A stretch of 34,047 bases of DNA from Pelargonium nanum (taxonomy: Eukaryota > Streptophyta > Magnoliopsida > Geraniales > Geraniaceae): contig JAYMTF010000544.1 of assembly GCA_036897485.1 (NCBI GenBank), forward strand, positions 1 through 34,047. The letters run 5' to 3'. The notes beneath the pieces were generated by a model, which was not told where the DNA came from, searched no databases, and saw only the letters and a program-made list of their open reading frames with translations. The position numbers were made by a program, and so were the translations under genes. The first letter of the stretch is position 1; each line of letters begins with the position of its first letter. Shown one piece after another: positions 21,142-33,564 of this stretch.

Positions 21142-24100
21142 AATAGTTCTTAAGAAAGGTCTAGTTAGTAGGCTTAAGAAACCAAGGTTTTATGATAAAT
21201 CAGTTTTAGTTATTAATAAATATAAGGCAGGGTCTTTCCAAAGTACAAGTTGTTTAGAGTAAAAGGTATTTATTATCCCAAGAGATAGGTAAGCAGGGTG
21301 AGAGTTTTTTTCTATACAATATAAAGTTTTCCTTATTCTTAGTTTAATTTAATAAGAATTAACAGTCCTAAGGGGTTTAGTAGGAGCGCAAAAGAAAGCT
21401 GTTTCCGGTAAGGGCATTAAGTAGAATGAAGGGAATCTCGTACTTAAAAGTATTGGGACATAGGCACTAACTCTAGGGATTGTAAGTCAATAAAGTATAG
21501 AGAATGTACTCCTTTCGGGACCCTTTTCCTGAGGTAAGGAATTCCATAACTAAAGAGAGGGGTTGCCTATTCCTATGATTTCAGGTTTCCTTTTCTGGAT
21601 AATAAAGTCTTAAATGTGTCAAAGTTTTCAATAGAAAGAGGATTTTCCTTAGATATTAGTAAGTGATCCTGAATACTCTTACTTTTTAGGGGATTTCTTA
21701 ATGTTAATGAATAGGGATCCCAGTATAAGTGTAATAGGAGGAAGTCTTTAGGAGTTTAGAATCTCGGATATTCTAAAGGTATAGGGGGAGTATAAAGAAA
21801 TGAAAGAGCTAAAGTCATTTGGTAAATAAAAAGGGTTCTTAAAGACAGGAAAATATTAATAGAGGCATTAAGGAATAAAGTCTATGAAAGGGGAACCCTA
21901 TCTATCCTACGTTAGAGTTAGACCTAGGAATTTGACAAGCAAGGGCGGCTTCAGAAAAAGGGAATAATGAAAAACATACAAGAATAGACGGTTAAAAGCC
22001 CAAAAACCCCTTACGAGGTAGACTAATTTAGGGCATGGAAATGGCCTTTGGGTAGATTCTGATATAGTTCTAATGAATATAGTTTCGTTGTCTTCAGTCC
22101 TTTGGTTTTAGTTTAGTATTTCCTTTTTAAAGGGTGTAATATCTAATAGTATCCTTTGATTCCTGAATTACAAGTTTTCAATCTTTTTCAATCTTAAACT
22201 TAAGGCCGTAGGTTAAGTGGATAGGGTTTTTCCGGGCTGCAGTAGGTCAAGAAGAAGTTTTTTGGGATTAGACTATATAAGACTATCTATTCCTATAAAG
22301 AATAAGTATAATAAATAGTATAGTAGCTTACGTGACCTTATAATTATATTCAACCTAACACAAGAGAGAGAGAGATATTCCTGTATATTATCCTATTTAA
22401 AATGTCTAAAATGTAAAATGTAATATTTAATTACTTTCACAAGATTTATGTCCTACCCGGCAATTTCATAAAAGGAGCACCTCCATTTAACGTAATATTA
22501 AAATTTAGGTAGCTACTCTTTCAATGAATAGAATAAAATGGCTACTGTGGTACATGAGTGCCTTGTCAATCAATATAAGAGTGTCCTAATAAAAAAACTA
22601 AAAGCCCCAGTTACACTTTTTACACTGTTCATAATGAATTTTGGTAAGGTATAAAAGGATACGTTTTAACTCAACTGTTAAAATAGGGAGTTCCCGAAAA
22701 AAGGAATAATCCATACCAAGAGGTGCTCTTTTTGGTCTTTTACTAAACTTACTGGCATTTCTTAGTCAGAACGTATGATATAACAATTAAAGGGAGTCAA
22801 ACAAAAACTCATTTTAGCTCTTACTCTCTATGGGTAAGCCCCGCGCAGCCCCTGGTAAAATACTCGAAAATATTATACAGATATAGTTATCTTTGTTCTC
22901 TAACGTTATCCCTTATTGTATTGCTATCTACACATAAAACTTAAGTTAGGTATTGGTAATTTTAGAAAATTAAAGTAGACTGGTGTCAAAAACCCGGTAA
23001 GGAAGTGGGATAGGCCTGGTTTTAGAGTGATACCACCCTCTTATTTAAGGTTCCTATACATAGGGGTACTATAATCTTTTTTGTCCAATCGCACATCCTT
23101 GCATTCGAATGTATATAGGAATACATCGAAGTCATTGAGAATGGGATCTTATCAAAAAACTATAAGGAGTCGGAATAATTAATGTTATTTCCAGGATAAA
23201 GTAGCTACTTATGCATACATTAGCTTTCTTTCGGTTGCTTGTAAAGAAGCAAAAAAGTACTCCAGTATCTCTTAATTCTAAATTCCAAAATTGGATTCGT
23301 ATTAAGTCCTCCCAACAAAAAAAATACTATACTCGGTAAAAGGCTAGATAGCCTCCGCTTTTAATGATAAGGAATAAAGGAAGGAGCTTTTATACCTCCA
23401 AAGGGGTCCTACTGAACTTCATGAGACAGACTCTAGTAACCTGTTTTACTTTATTAGGCAACCCTTTAATGACAGAAAAAGAAGCTTTGGTTTAAAATCA
23501 AATTTGTATTATTCATACGCACTTTCTTACTACACAAACCTGTATTATAAGTGCGCTCCTATTTTTTATTAAGATAAGAGACTTTTCTTAAAAACCAAAC
23601 TTTTAATTTTATTATTGGTTTTACGTATAGGTTGTGTCAAAACACTTAGTTATATTTATAGAGCAGGGCTAGCCCGCCTCTAATCTAAAAAGCACAGTAG
23701 TCTAGTAAAAGGGTTTCCTGTAATAGGTATGTTATATAAGTAAGGGATTCCATTATAGTGAAGTAACTTTTGGGAATAGTACTCCTTTTTAATCTATTTT
23801 CTTTTTGTCTTACATTTCTCGAGAGATTCTTGAATTAATAACTACCTCGTTTTATCTGGGCAGACTTTGGTAACTGGATCTCTATAGGAAAATAGGAGAC
23901 TCCCTTCTTCCTACTACTTAGTGAAATCCCGGCAAGTCGGTATACACTTTCTTTCAAAGCTACTCTTTATTACCGTGTAGAGTTACTAACAAGAAAGTGC
24001 GCCAGAAATTCTTAAATATACCCTACCTCTATGATTTCCCGGAAAGAAGACAAGGAAACGCTTTAAATGGGATCTCCTTAATAAACGCATAAAGGCATTT

Positions 24101-25620
24101 TACTTAATTTACAGAGGCTAGTAAAATGTGAAATATTCAAAGTAAAGCTTAAGTCGCTTGCTCGGGGCCCTTAGTAAATAGCCTAGTTCAATTTATTATT
24201 TATTCCTTTTCAGGAATGTCTCTTTTTATAAAGGGAAAGTAAAGAAATTGATATTAGCTAGGGGTTATAAGTATTTATACTTTACTAGATGTAAAGACAG
24301 ACTTAAATACAGACAACCCAGGTCAATTAAATAAAACCTAAATTCCCTTTGATAGGTCTAGATCCTTTGCTATCCCGCCCTCACGAGCCTAGCTTTAATC
24401 CTTTATGAGGTATGTCTTGAATGAAGATTTATGCATAAATTATAAACAACAGTAGATTGTACCCTGATGGTATACAATCCTCTCACGAATATTACACGAA
24501 AGGGAGTTCCTCTTAGATTTGGCTTATTAAAAATTCATATGAGCCCTTATTAAAGCCAAAAGAGGATAAGTTAAAAGAGGGTCCTTTACTTTTTTCTTAA
24601 TAAATATCATTGAAATTTTGGTTTAGTGTACCGGATATAATCTTCGGAGTATCCATTATATTATTTATATCTGATCTGACTTCTCAAGGATTCTCCACTA
24701 ATTAGAAGCAGAAGCAGGGACTGAACAGAGCTTCGTATTGGCTTTATAATATGGAAGGTACAGCTGCCTAAAGAAAAAAATTTACGTTCCAAACTCTAGC
24801 AAGAAATATAAGCAAGATACAACAAAATAAGCTACTCTCTTGCTGGTGTTAAAACGACTACTATACTAACTATTCTTAGTATTACAATTCTTTGTATATC
24901 TAATTGGGGTATAGGACTGCTTTGAACCTTTTTTTCTATCTAGGGTAGGGTATCCTCGCCGGTGTGCTATTAATCTTCCAAGAAGAAACTTAAAAAACTG
25001 GAATCTCCTGAAATATGTATTATTATTTAGTTGATATTCCCTTAGAAAGACTTTCTATAAAGCCCGTTTTTTATAGTAGTTCTGCTTTTTGTGTATTTCT
25101 TTTGACCTAGGTTATGTGAGACCTTTAAGAGCGCTTCCATGAAAAACAGGTTTATTTGTTTTATGTTACTTATGTTACCTATAATGGGGATAAAAGGAAT
25201 CAGTAGCTTGGGGATTGTTGTGAGTCTGGTACGGTAACAAATAGGCATTGAAGTGAAAAGCTCTATTAGTTATTGTTCTTGCTTATTAACCAAGGTTGGT
25301 AGCATAAATTCCGGCGCCTTCTTTAAGCTATCCTTTATCTTTGATACTTGTGTAATATAATAGCACTATCCAGTATAGTATCTCCAAGGCAAACTCTTCT
25401 ATATGGTGCTAGCTACAATTAAGACAAGAGGAATACGCCTTACAAATCCTTATACAAAATACAAATAAATAATATACTACTAGATAATAAACTAACTCCC
25501 CAGGAGCTGCAGAGTCACATTTAAAGCTAGGGAAGGTATTATTCCTATTATGAATAATTTCTAGAGTTGAATGCTTTCGGATCGGGTAATCCTGCCAATC
25601 CAGGTAGGAGTGTAATAAAG

Positions 25621-25704
25621 GTAAAGGAAAGGCCTCTAAATCTAAAAAGAAGTATAGTTTCATTCTGAGTTAGGAATCAAGAAGACAAGGTAAGTCTATA
25701 AAAC
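25621..25704 (+). repeat. Diverged dispersed repeat, copy A
   Basis: Shares a run of blocks with 27398-27474 in the same order: AAAGGAAAG, GGCCT, ATCTAAAAA, GTATAGTT, GTTAG and AAGTCTATA. Small insertions lie between the blocks. The overall similarity is partial, which suggests an old duplication that has since drifted. Confidence 0.5.
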
Positions 25705-26329
25705 TAAGGAAATCCCATTAAGGAAAGACTATTAACTAAAAAGCTTTCTTTCTTGTTAAACAACTACAGGAATTGCCCCTTTAGTTAAAGAATCTAGGGT
25801 AAGTGTTATTAACAGATAGCTCTTCTGTTTCTAGTCGGTAAGTAAGCTTCAGAAAATAGAGGAAAGGCTTAACAATAAAGTGGTTGAGCCCCTATGTATA
25901 AGTCTTCCTCACTGATAGGGAATGAGAGAGTTAAAGACGTAAAAAGTCAACCTGGAGTGGTTTAGGCTTTTGATCTGAGGTCTTTTTGGGCTTTCTATCT
26001 ACTAGAGCGCTAAGGGAAATCAAGGACATAGTAATAAAGAAGGTAAGAGATCCCTAAGGGGTTAAGTTACCAATTCCTGATAGTACAGGTTATAAGAAAG
26101 GTAAGAAAGGAAGTAAGTCAATAAGAGTTGGGCTACAAAGATTGCTGGTATAGGTATGAAAGCAAGTACAAGTTTTAAAACTAAAGGCAGGGGGTATAGT
26201 AGTAAATCACTGTAAATACAAATACAAATAGATCGTCCTGAGTAACTCTCTGTATACTTTCCAATCTTAGTAAGTATAGTTGAATAGTTATGTTTTATGG
26301 AGTACTTTTATGTGGTAATACAACTAAGA

Positions 26330-26369
26330 ATCGGTGAGACAAGCAAGGGTTCAAGTCCTGCTCCCGCTA
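26330..26369 (+). pseudogene. tRNA-fMet-like 3' half
   Basis: GAGACAAGCAAGGGTTCAAG followed by TCCTGCTCCCGCT resembles the end of plant mitochondrial trnfM (variable loop GAAGACTGC, T arm GCAGGTTCGAATCCTG, acceptor TCCCCGC). It has one extra base or two in the T stem. No matching 5' acceptor, D arm or CAT anticodon is present upstream, so only the 3' half can be traced. The expected partner AGCGGG is absent. Confidence 0.4.
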
Positions 26370-27397
26370 AGTATAATAGGATTCTACTAAAGCAAAGGAG
26401 TTACTTTCAACTAAGGGATAACTTAGTGTAAAAATACTAAACCTTTATAGCCTTGGCAAAAGTTAGTAATGTAAGAAAAATTCTAAATTATAACAAAAGT
26501 CTCTTATTAAAACTAGAAGACAAAGACTGCAATATATCAGGGAATTCTTAAGGCTTTGCATCTATTAGTATTAGGGGGCTTCTCGCTAGTATAGAGTATA
26601 CGACCTTTATATAATAGGGAATCCCTAGAATTAAGACAAACTTAGAAAGAGAGTGCCCTCCTGTGTAGAGAAACCCGTATGCAAGTCTTTAACTGTTATA
26701 TCTTATACGCTTCCTACACTAGCAGTAGTCATAGTAGGATTTCCTTGCCCTAAGCGAATAATATCAAATACTGATTAAAATAAAGCCCTACTAGAGTTAT
26801 CTTTTTTACAGTCAGGTAATATTTTAATTTTAATAGGGTATTCCAAACCTGCCTTTTATTTTTTTCGTTTTATATTTTACTCGGAAATAGTGCCAAAATT
26901 GTTTCACTTGAATAAAAAATCATTTAAATTTAAAGGGATAGGTTGTAACAAGCCCCACAATATTGCGCAAGTAGACGAGAGAATCTTGCGGTTTGTAATT
27001 TGGTAATAGTTTCAAGGGAGGATTCCTTATATTGTATCCAAGTTCTCGGGTTTCAAGTTTCTAATTCTAGTCAGAGTTCTTTGTTTTGGTATTTAGCTGG
27101 TATTCTAAATAAGTGGGTTTCTCACAAGAGTTTCATTTATCCTGCTGCACTTTCTACTTAGGATTCCAAAATTTAGAATAGGGTTTTCAAAAAGTACTCT
27201 TAAGGCTTACTCCTTTGCTCTGTAAGGTCTTTTTCTTAGAGATTAGCTTTTTTAGATAGGAAATTCTTTAAGTTTCTAAGTAAGTCTACAAAAAGAGATG
27301 GAAAGGAATATAGCATATAGCTAAGAATTCTAGTAAGAACAGTTTTTCCAAATAACGAGATAGAAAAGTTTTGCAGTATCAGATATTCCAAGTTTTC

Positions 27398-27474
27398 AAA
27401 GGAAAGAGCAAGGCCTATAGATCTAAAAAAGGTATAGTTGCAGCTTATGGGTTAGTGAAAACTAAGTCTATACA
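27398..27474 (+). repeat. Diverged dispersed repeat, copy B
   Basis: Partner of 25621-25704; see the shared blocks there. The two lie 1.8 kb apart in direct orientation, and the similarity fades on both sides. Confidence 0.5.
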
Positions 27475-30400
27475 ATATAAATGGAAATTACAAGTTTGAC
27501 TAAACAGAGGTAGACTAATCAAGGGGTTCTTTAAAGTCTAAATAAAGAAGTCTTTACACTTACCGGGTTGTAATATTACGTAACTTACCACTATTAAAAG
27601 CAATTAAAATTCCAGAGTTGTTTAAAGGATTTTTTTCCTAAGGCTATACACGAATTTTAGAATTCAAAAGAAATTGAATTTCTTGCCGAGCAGTTATTGA
27701 TATATCGAATAAGCTTCTAAAATTGACTAATATGTACGCTGTTAAGGATATCTGGCACAGAAGTTTAGACAAATTAATAAAGGAACTTATACTGAAAAGG
27801 ATTCTCTTAATATCTCTAAAAAAACCCGCGGGCACCTAGTAAAAAGGTTTACGCTTCTAGATAAATGTTATATCTAAAGTATAGTAAGATTATGTACCGC
27901 CTTTTTTTTGGCTGGTGTTCGTGTGAATTTCTTCATTCAATAAAAAAGCATTCCTTCTTTCACTAAAATGTTACTCTGACCATGCGGTGTTGTTTTAAAA
28001 AAGAGGCTTCAATTAGGAAAAACTAAAGGATCTAATCTAACCTAAGAGTAAATGATACATATTTAGTGAACTTATAGCTAGGGTATATAACACTTTGAAC
28101 TCTGTCAGTTTTCAATATCAGGTTGAGAGGAATTCAAAAATACTCTTGAAATTGCGTTTATTTATACTAAACTAGTCAGAACCCTCTAGTTTGGTACCTA
28201 CTGTGGATAACAATCTCGCTTATTAAATTAAAATAGGTATAGCACCCCTTTCTATAAATTATCTAAAATAGCTATGCAAAAAGCTTAAAATTCCGCGGAT
28301 AAATAAATATAAAATTAATAAACCAGTACTAAATTTACTACTCCTTGACTTTATTCAAAAGGGCTCCTATACCGGATTGAAGTATACTTTAAGCGGCGTT
28401 AAGATTTCTTTATATAGTACGCAGGCTTCCAGGCGTTACTCTTAAGTCTCTTAAGTCTAAGGATCCACTGGATTTGTGCTTTTATGATATTTCCTTTTTA
28501 GGTATGGCTTGGAAAGCAAACTGATTTTTAGTATATGCGGTAATCCATAAGTAGTTGCATATACATATATAAGGGGGCTTCCGGTTTAAACTAACATGGG
28601 GGGTAACCGGGATCAAAGTACTTATGAGTCAACCAGCTATTCTTTTTGTTAAATTGCTATAAGAACCATATAACTGCATTGTTATAGGAAAGGCTGTAAA
28701 TATATAATGTTTATCCGACTAATTTATTAAGGAAAGTCCTTAAACCAATTGATTAATAGGAATCTGCTCCGTTTACTTGTCAAGTTTCAGGATTTGGAGA
28801 GGTATAAAATATTAAAAGTAACAGTGTTGAGCATAAAAAAGGAAAGTATGAAGATACAAAAGAGTAAAAGAATCCGAGTACAAGTATAGTTATAAAGAAA
28901 GCGTAACGTAAGAGTACTACTAAGAAGAAAGCAAACTACTCAAGCTTTTAACTCTCATTTTTATTTTTCTTCTTTCTCACTTTTTTCCAGGACAACAATA
29001 TAATGGGCTTTATCTCTACGTTTGTTTGAAAGGAATATCTATGGGTAAGTAACTATAGACATAAGGGTATCCTTAGGAGTATATTAAAGCTACATATTAT
29101 ATCCATCTCAGAATAGACACCTAAGGGATTTCTTGCCATTAAGATATAAAATCGAAGCTAATCCCAACTAAAAAGTTCGTACTAGTAGGAATAGGGTATG
29201 AGAATCCTTTTTTCTTAAACCTAGGAAAATCTATAGTTAATAAGAATTCTCATTATTATAGAAGTTCAAATATTAGAGAATAGCAAGCCCAAGATCTTTA
29301 TTTTTCAAATGTTTACAAACAAATATAATTACGAAAGTCTCGTTTTTTCATTCGTTCTTATTTTTAATTTCTTACGGAATCCTCCCCTAATTAGATTTAA
29401 CTTTTCCATAATATTGAAAATCTAAATGGGATTTAAAGTATAATAAATCTAGCTTGGCTCAACTCTAACTACAAATGCTAAAATTTATCCTAATTAAATT
29501 ATCTTTAGTTAGATAGGATTTGTAAAGTAAACGACTATTGAGGGTTCAAACCCACGCCTCTTTTATAGATTATACTCTATTCTATTTTATATAGTAAATT
29601 TGATAGAAATCTTCCTTGTTATTCTTAAATCAGAGTATTAGGAACTATACTAATACAGTCTAGGGGGAAAAACAAGGGCGTATACTATTCGCAAAAAGCG
29701 GATTATTTCCTAAGAACTCTCCCTAAATCCGCAGCGTAATTTGAAGAAGAAATTTTCGTATTTATATAAACGAATCCTTGAATACAACCTTTTTCCTCCT
29801 AAACCAGAAGGCAATTCTTTTTATAGTGTCTTTGATGTGATCACCACGCAGCATATAATAATTATAATAGAAATCCTTAGGCTTCAATAATTGTATATAT
29901 ATAATTTTATATCGGGATATACCTGGATTCAACCACAATACGGGCTAGTAACGTCAACACGTGGAAGATACGAAGTTCTGTTAAACAAGACCTTAGCTTA
30001 TATTTCTTTATCTGGATAGGGACTTCTTATTTATTAATCTAATACGTTTGCTCATAAGGGCTTATTTTTATTAAAATCTACCGAGGACCTGTGCTAGTTT
30101 TTGTACGCGGATTAAGCCAAGGCTTCCCTAATATAAGCAGAAACGTAATACTTAAATTCCTCAACTGAGTCTTTCCATATTTTACTAAGGCTATGTTCTT
30201 AAATAATAAGGATTTCTTGTAAGTATCAAACCCCTTAAAAACGGAGACCATACTCCTCTATAACAAGCACCAATCCAGTAATAGCATAAATGTAATAACT
30301 TAAAGAAAAACTTTTGTATTTTGTGTAACGAGACCCATGCCTTTGACTTTTCTTACTTAATGATAAAAGAGAGCTTTTGTATAACTAAAATTAAAAGGAG

Positions 30401-31325
30401 AACTGGTTAATCAAAACATTGAACAATTCCATTCATTACTTACCTCAGAACTCTTTTTAAGAAATTTTTATTTACCAAAAACTTCTTAAACTTTATTTAG
30501 TTCTGTTCTCTACTGAGTCTAGGAAAAAACGACCTTTTAAATCCCGGTACGTCGCTGACAAGTCCTAAAGTACTGTGTTGAATACGCGGTCATACTATGA
30601 ATAGCTTAGAATTAAAGGGATTGGGAAAGTTTCAGAGTGAAAGCAAACCATTCATGAGTTACTCCGCATTAAAAGAGGTCCTTTGTAGCATTTCTTAAAG
30701 ACTCGTGATTCATGCTGATAAATTTCGTTCTAGGTAATACGAAATAGAAAATTAAGACAAGTTCAATGGATAAATAAGATACCCCCATCTCCTTAGTACT
30801 CTTTGCAGAGGGGCCCTCTATAGTCCAAGGGGGTATAGGAACTTTTTAAATAAAGAAAGGCTATAAATAATGTCTTAAAACGAACGTAACAGAGCACAAA
30901 CTTAGACTTCCTAACTTGTGTTTTAAGCAATCCTAGCTTTAGGAGTGTTTGAATCTTTTAATTACCTTGTTTTTTTAATGTGTGTATCTAAGAAAACCTT
31001 CAGCTGCGTATCATACAATAAAAAGGTAAAGATTTTGCCTTTGGCACAAGAAGCATTTGGTAAATATCTCGACATATAGGACTGACACCGGCTACTAGGG
31101 TACTGATCGATTGCATTAAACCAGACTATAAAAAACTCAATAGCTAAACCACTAAGAATATTACTCTTAAAATGGACTAATGTTTTAATCCTTTAACATC
31201 TCCCTCAAAAAACTTAGTTATATAATCAAAAACTCTTTGGGACGTAACTTATAAGGTATACAAAAAGCCTACATTTTATCAGAGAAAAAAAGCTTTCATT
31301 TAGCCCGGACTTTAAGTGGTAATTC

Positions 31326-31383
31326 AACCGACCAAAAAAGTATCAAAAGTACTTGGTTCAGGTCGGTTCAAAATCTTACTTTG
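31326..31383 (+). other. Nested hairpin with T-arm-like text
   Basis: AACCGACC (31326-31333) pairs exactly with GGTCGGTT (31361-31368). Inside, AAGTA (31338-31342) pairs with TACTT (31350-31354) around a seven-base loop. The 3' side, GTCGGTTCAAAATCTTACT, matches the T-arm end of the Lys/Asn-like relic at 16.2 kb except for one inserted A. It may be a rearranged tRNA relic, a t-element that could guide RNA end processing, or a chance hairpin. A D-arm-like AAGTGGTAA lies just before it at about 31314. Confidence 0.4.
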
Positions 31384-31940
31384 CACTAGGGAATGTAAAG
31401 TTTTTTAAATATTAAATACTCGAGGATCCCTAGTTCTGGTTGTCTTTCCCTGTTTGTGATTGGTTTGATCTTGGTAGACTTTAGAGCCCTAATCCTTGGT
31501 GAGAAAATGTATATAATAAAGTTCTTATCTTCTCATCTCAAACTTACTTTATGTTTAAGGAGTTTCTATCTTGTAAGAATTGGCTACCCCTAGAATAGTT
31601 AAGATCTCCTTACAAATTTTTTGTACTTTAGACTCCACACTTTCTCACGCATTAAAAAAGAAGTAAAACGTTTACGGTTTAAGTTTTTCTTAATTCGTAT
31701 TAGAATAGATGCCTTGGGGATTTTTTAACTAGAAAAGGATCACAGAGATTTGTCATATATATAATTATATGAATATTTTATAGGTAGTGCTTTTCTTATT
31801 TACTCAAGTTCTAGGCTAGAGAATAGAAGGAAGTGTTTACACGAAGTGGTAGCGAGTATTCCTTTTTACCTAATAACAAGGAAGCCTGTTCGGTTTTGCT
31901 TAGTATGCTACGATGATTATCCTTGATTATACTGAGTATT

Positions 31941-31960
31941 CTGTCTTCGCCGTAAGACAG
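31941..31960. repeat. Strong small hairpin
   Basis: CTGTCTT and AAGACAG form a perfect seven-base stem around CGCCGT. It is GC-richer than its surroundings. Stem-loops of this sort commonly protect or define mitochondrial RNA 3' ends, but no gene lies beside it on either strand. Confidence 0.55.
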
Positions 31961-33564
31961 CGACAGGCAAATAGAATTCTTTAGTTAACAGACAGCCCGT
32001 TTCATATGATATTTTCAAGAGTTATGCTTTAGGTTGATATGTGTAATTATCAAAATTAAATACTTAGGGGATCCTGTCATATGCTACTCAAAAAAAAGGA
32101 AGTCTTACTCCTAATAAGCAAGGCACGCTATTCTTTCTAAAGTGATATTACGTTGTACGGAAAGCTTTTAATTAAACTTAATCCATCCTAAATCGAAGAG
32201 ATAAAAGAGACTCCTGTTACTGAATATGCACAGCAAATTCTAAATGCTTTTGAAGCTAAGAGCTAACTTACTCAACCCAGAATAAAAAGGTTCCCGTTTA
32301 ATTTACAACAATATAGAAAGCATTCCCGGGGAAACTTGAACAGCAGATTAGAATAAAGTATGTAATAAAAAGGACTCTTTTCTGCTTAGGAGCTTATATT
32401 ACGAAAATCTACTTAGGTCTCTTCCTGTACTATACTAGTTATGCGAACAGTAAAAAACCCTTTTTAACCGGATTTGCTAAGTACTAGAGGTTCTCTTACA
32501 AAAAACTTGTTGAAGGCATATGCTTTTATCGAATACGGAATTCTTTAGAGTTTAGGGATGAGGATATATTATTTTTAATAAAGTTTTTTGCGGTACCCGG
32601 AGCTTGGGGTTTCCCATCTAATTAGACATTGTAGAAACTTTTGCTTTAGAGTTACTTTTTATTATAATATAGAAGGCTGATGAATAGGGCCTTTTTAATA
32701 CAGCACAAACCCAAGGTCAGTTTTTACTAAACAAGGTTATAAAACTAACTAAGTAACTAAGTCAGGATTCCTGAAATCTTTTGGAGAAGCTAGGTTTTTG
32801 GAATTTATAGCAGGTGAAAGTAACAATTATAAACCGTTGGAAAATAAAAAATATTAAGTTCTTTTAAAAGATCTAAAAAAAAGGAAGGAAAGCCTAAAAT
32901 TGTTAAAAACACCGTCAAGGGTTCTGATGTTTTCTTAACTTAACGTTAAGGAGTACTCTTTCCGATGACTTCTCTTGGGCTTAGAGGGTTCTAGTAAACA
33001 AAGGAATCTTAATGAGTCAGTCAAGTTTCCCTATAACGGATAGTTCTCCAAAAACCTTTTTAGTCTTTTATCCTACTATGAGAGTCCTTTAGTTGATAAC
33101 TAACACGGGTTTATCTTGTTGTCCGAATTCACTCTAAATATTATTCAAGAGAGTTAATAAAACAAGTGAATTCGAGTTTAGGAACTCTGTAAGAACGCCG
33201 AAAGAGGTCTCAGACATTCCTTCATTGTGAAAACTCTAAGCCTGAAGATTCCAGTTTTGTCAACGGAAGGGCCTTCTCTCTCAATTTCTACAGGTTACTC
33301 GATCATCTTGTACAATAGCTTAATTTGTATATCTTACTGAGGAATATAGAAAATGAAGAAGAAGTCTCTAATATCTTGCTCATCCTCTAGCCCATAGTAT
33401 ATAGGAATTCTAAAAGAGAGGGATAACGTAGAGCCTAAAACTATTAAAATATAGTCGAGTTAACAAAAAAACGTATAATAAAAGAATAAAAAGTCTAAAA
33501 AGGGGGACCAAAAAGCAAGTAATGAAAAGAATATAGGAATATTACCGCAAAAAGAGGTAAATGA

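Larger units (their letters stand above)
18523..26329. other. Long gene-free spacer
   Basis: Nearly 8 kb without a supported gene. Small contents: a perfect inverted repeat at 18588-18609, an imperfect duplication at 21071-21141, an (AG)n run near 22360, AAAATGT triplication near 22400, short stretches shared with 17.8 kb at 23078-23150, and one copy of a diverged repeat at 25621-25704. Two stretches, about 21060-22050 and 25680-26320, are purine-rich on the plus strand (60-72 percent A+G in sampled lines). Open frames at 20442-20675, 20769-20984, 25042-25248 and 25409-25663 show no recognised family. Confidence 0.6.
26370..33564. other. Long gene-free spacer
   Basis: About 7.2 kb without a supported gene. 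Contents: the second diverged repeat copy (27398-27474), a CTTAAGTCT tandem pair near 28439-28457, the structured element at 31326-31383, a strong small hairpin at 31941-31960, and a T-arm-like GGGTTCAAACCC near 29541 without any other tRNA part. A minus-strand frame at 27644-27835 (GTG start) has no recognised family. Confidence 0.6.

Noticed and set aside
25409-25663. Minus-strand frame of 84 residues with an ATG start and hydrophobic C-terminal half
   Set aside because: No family recognised; it overlaps a diverged repeat copy, so the opening may be incidental.
29530-29560. T-arm-like GGGTTCAAACCC
   Set aside because: No D arm, anticodon arm or acceptor partner at tRNA spacing; a lone self-complementary 12-mer is easily chance.
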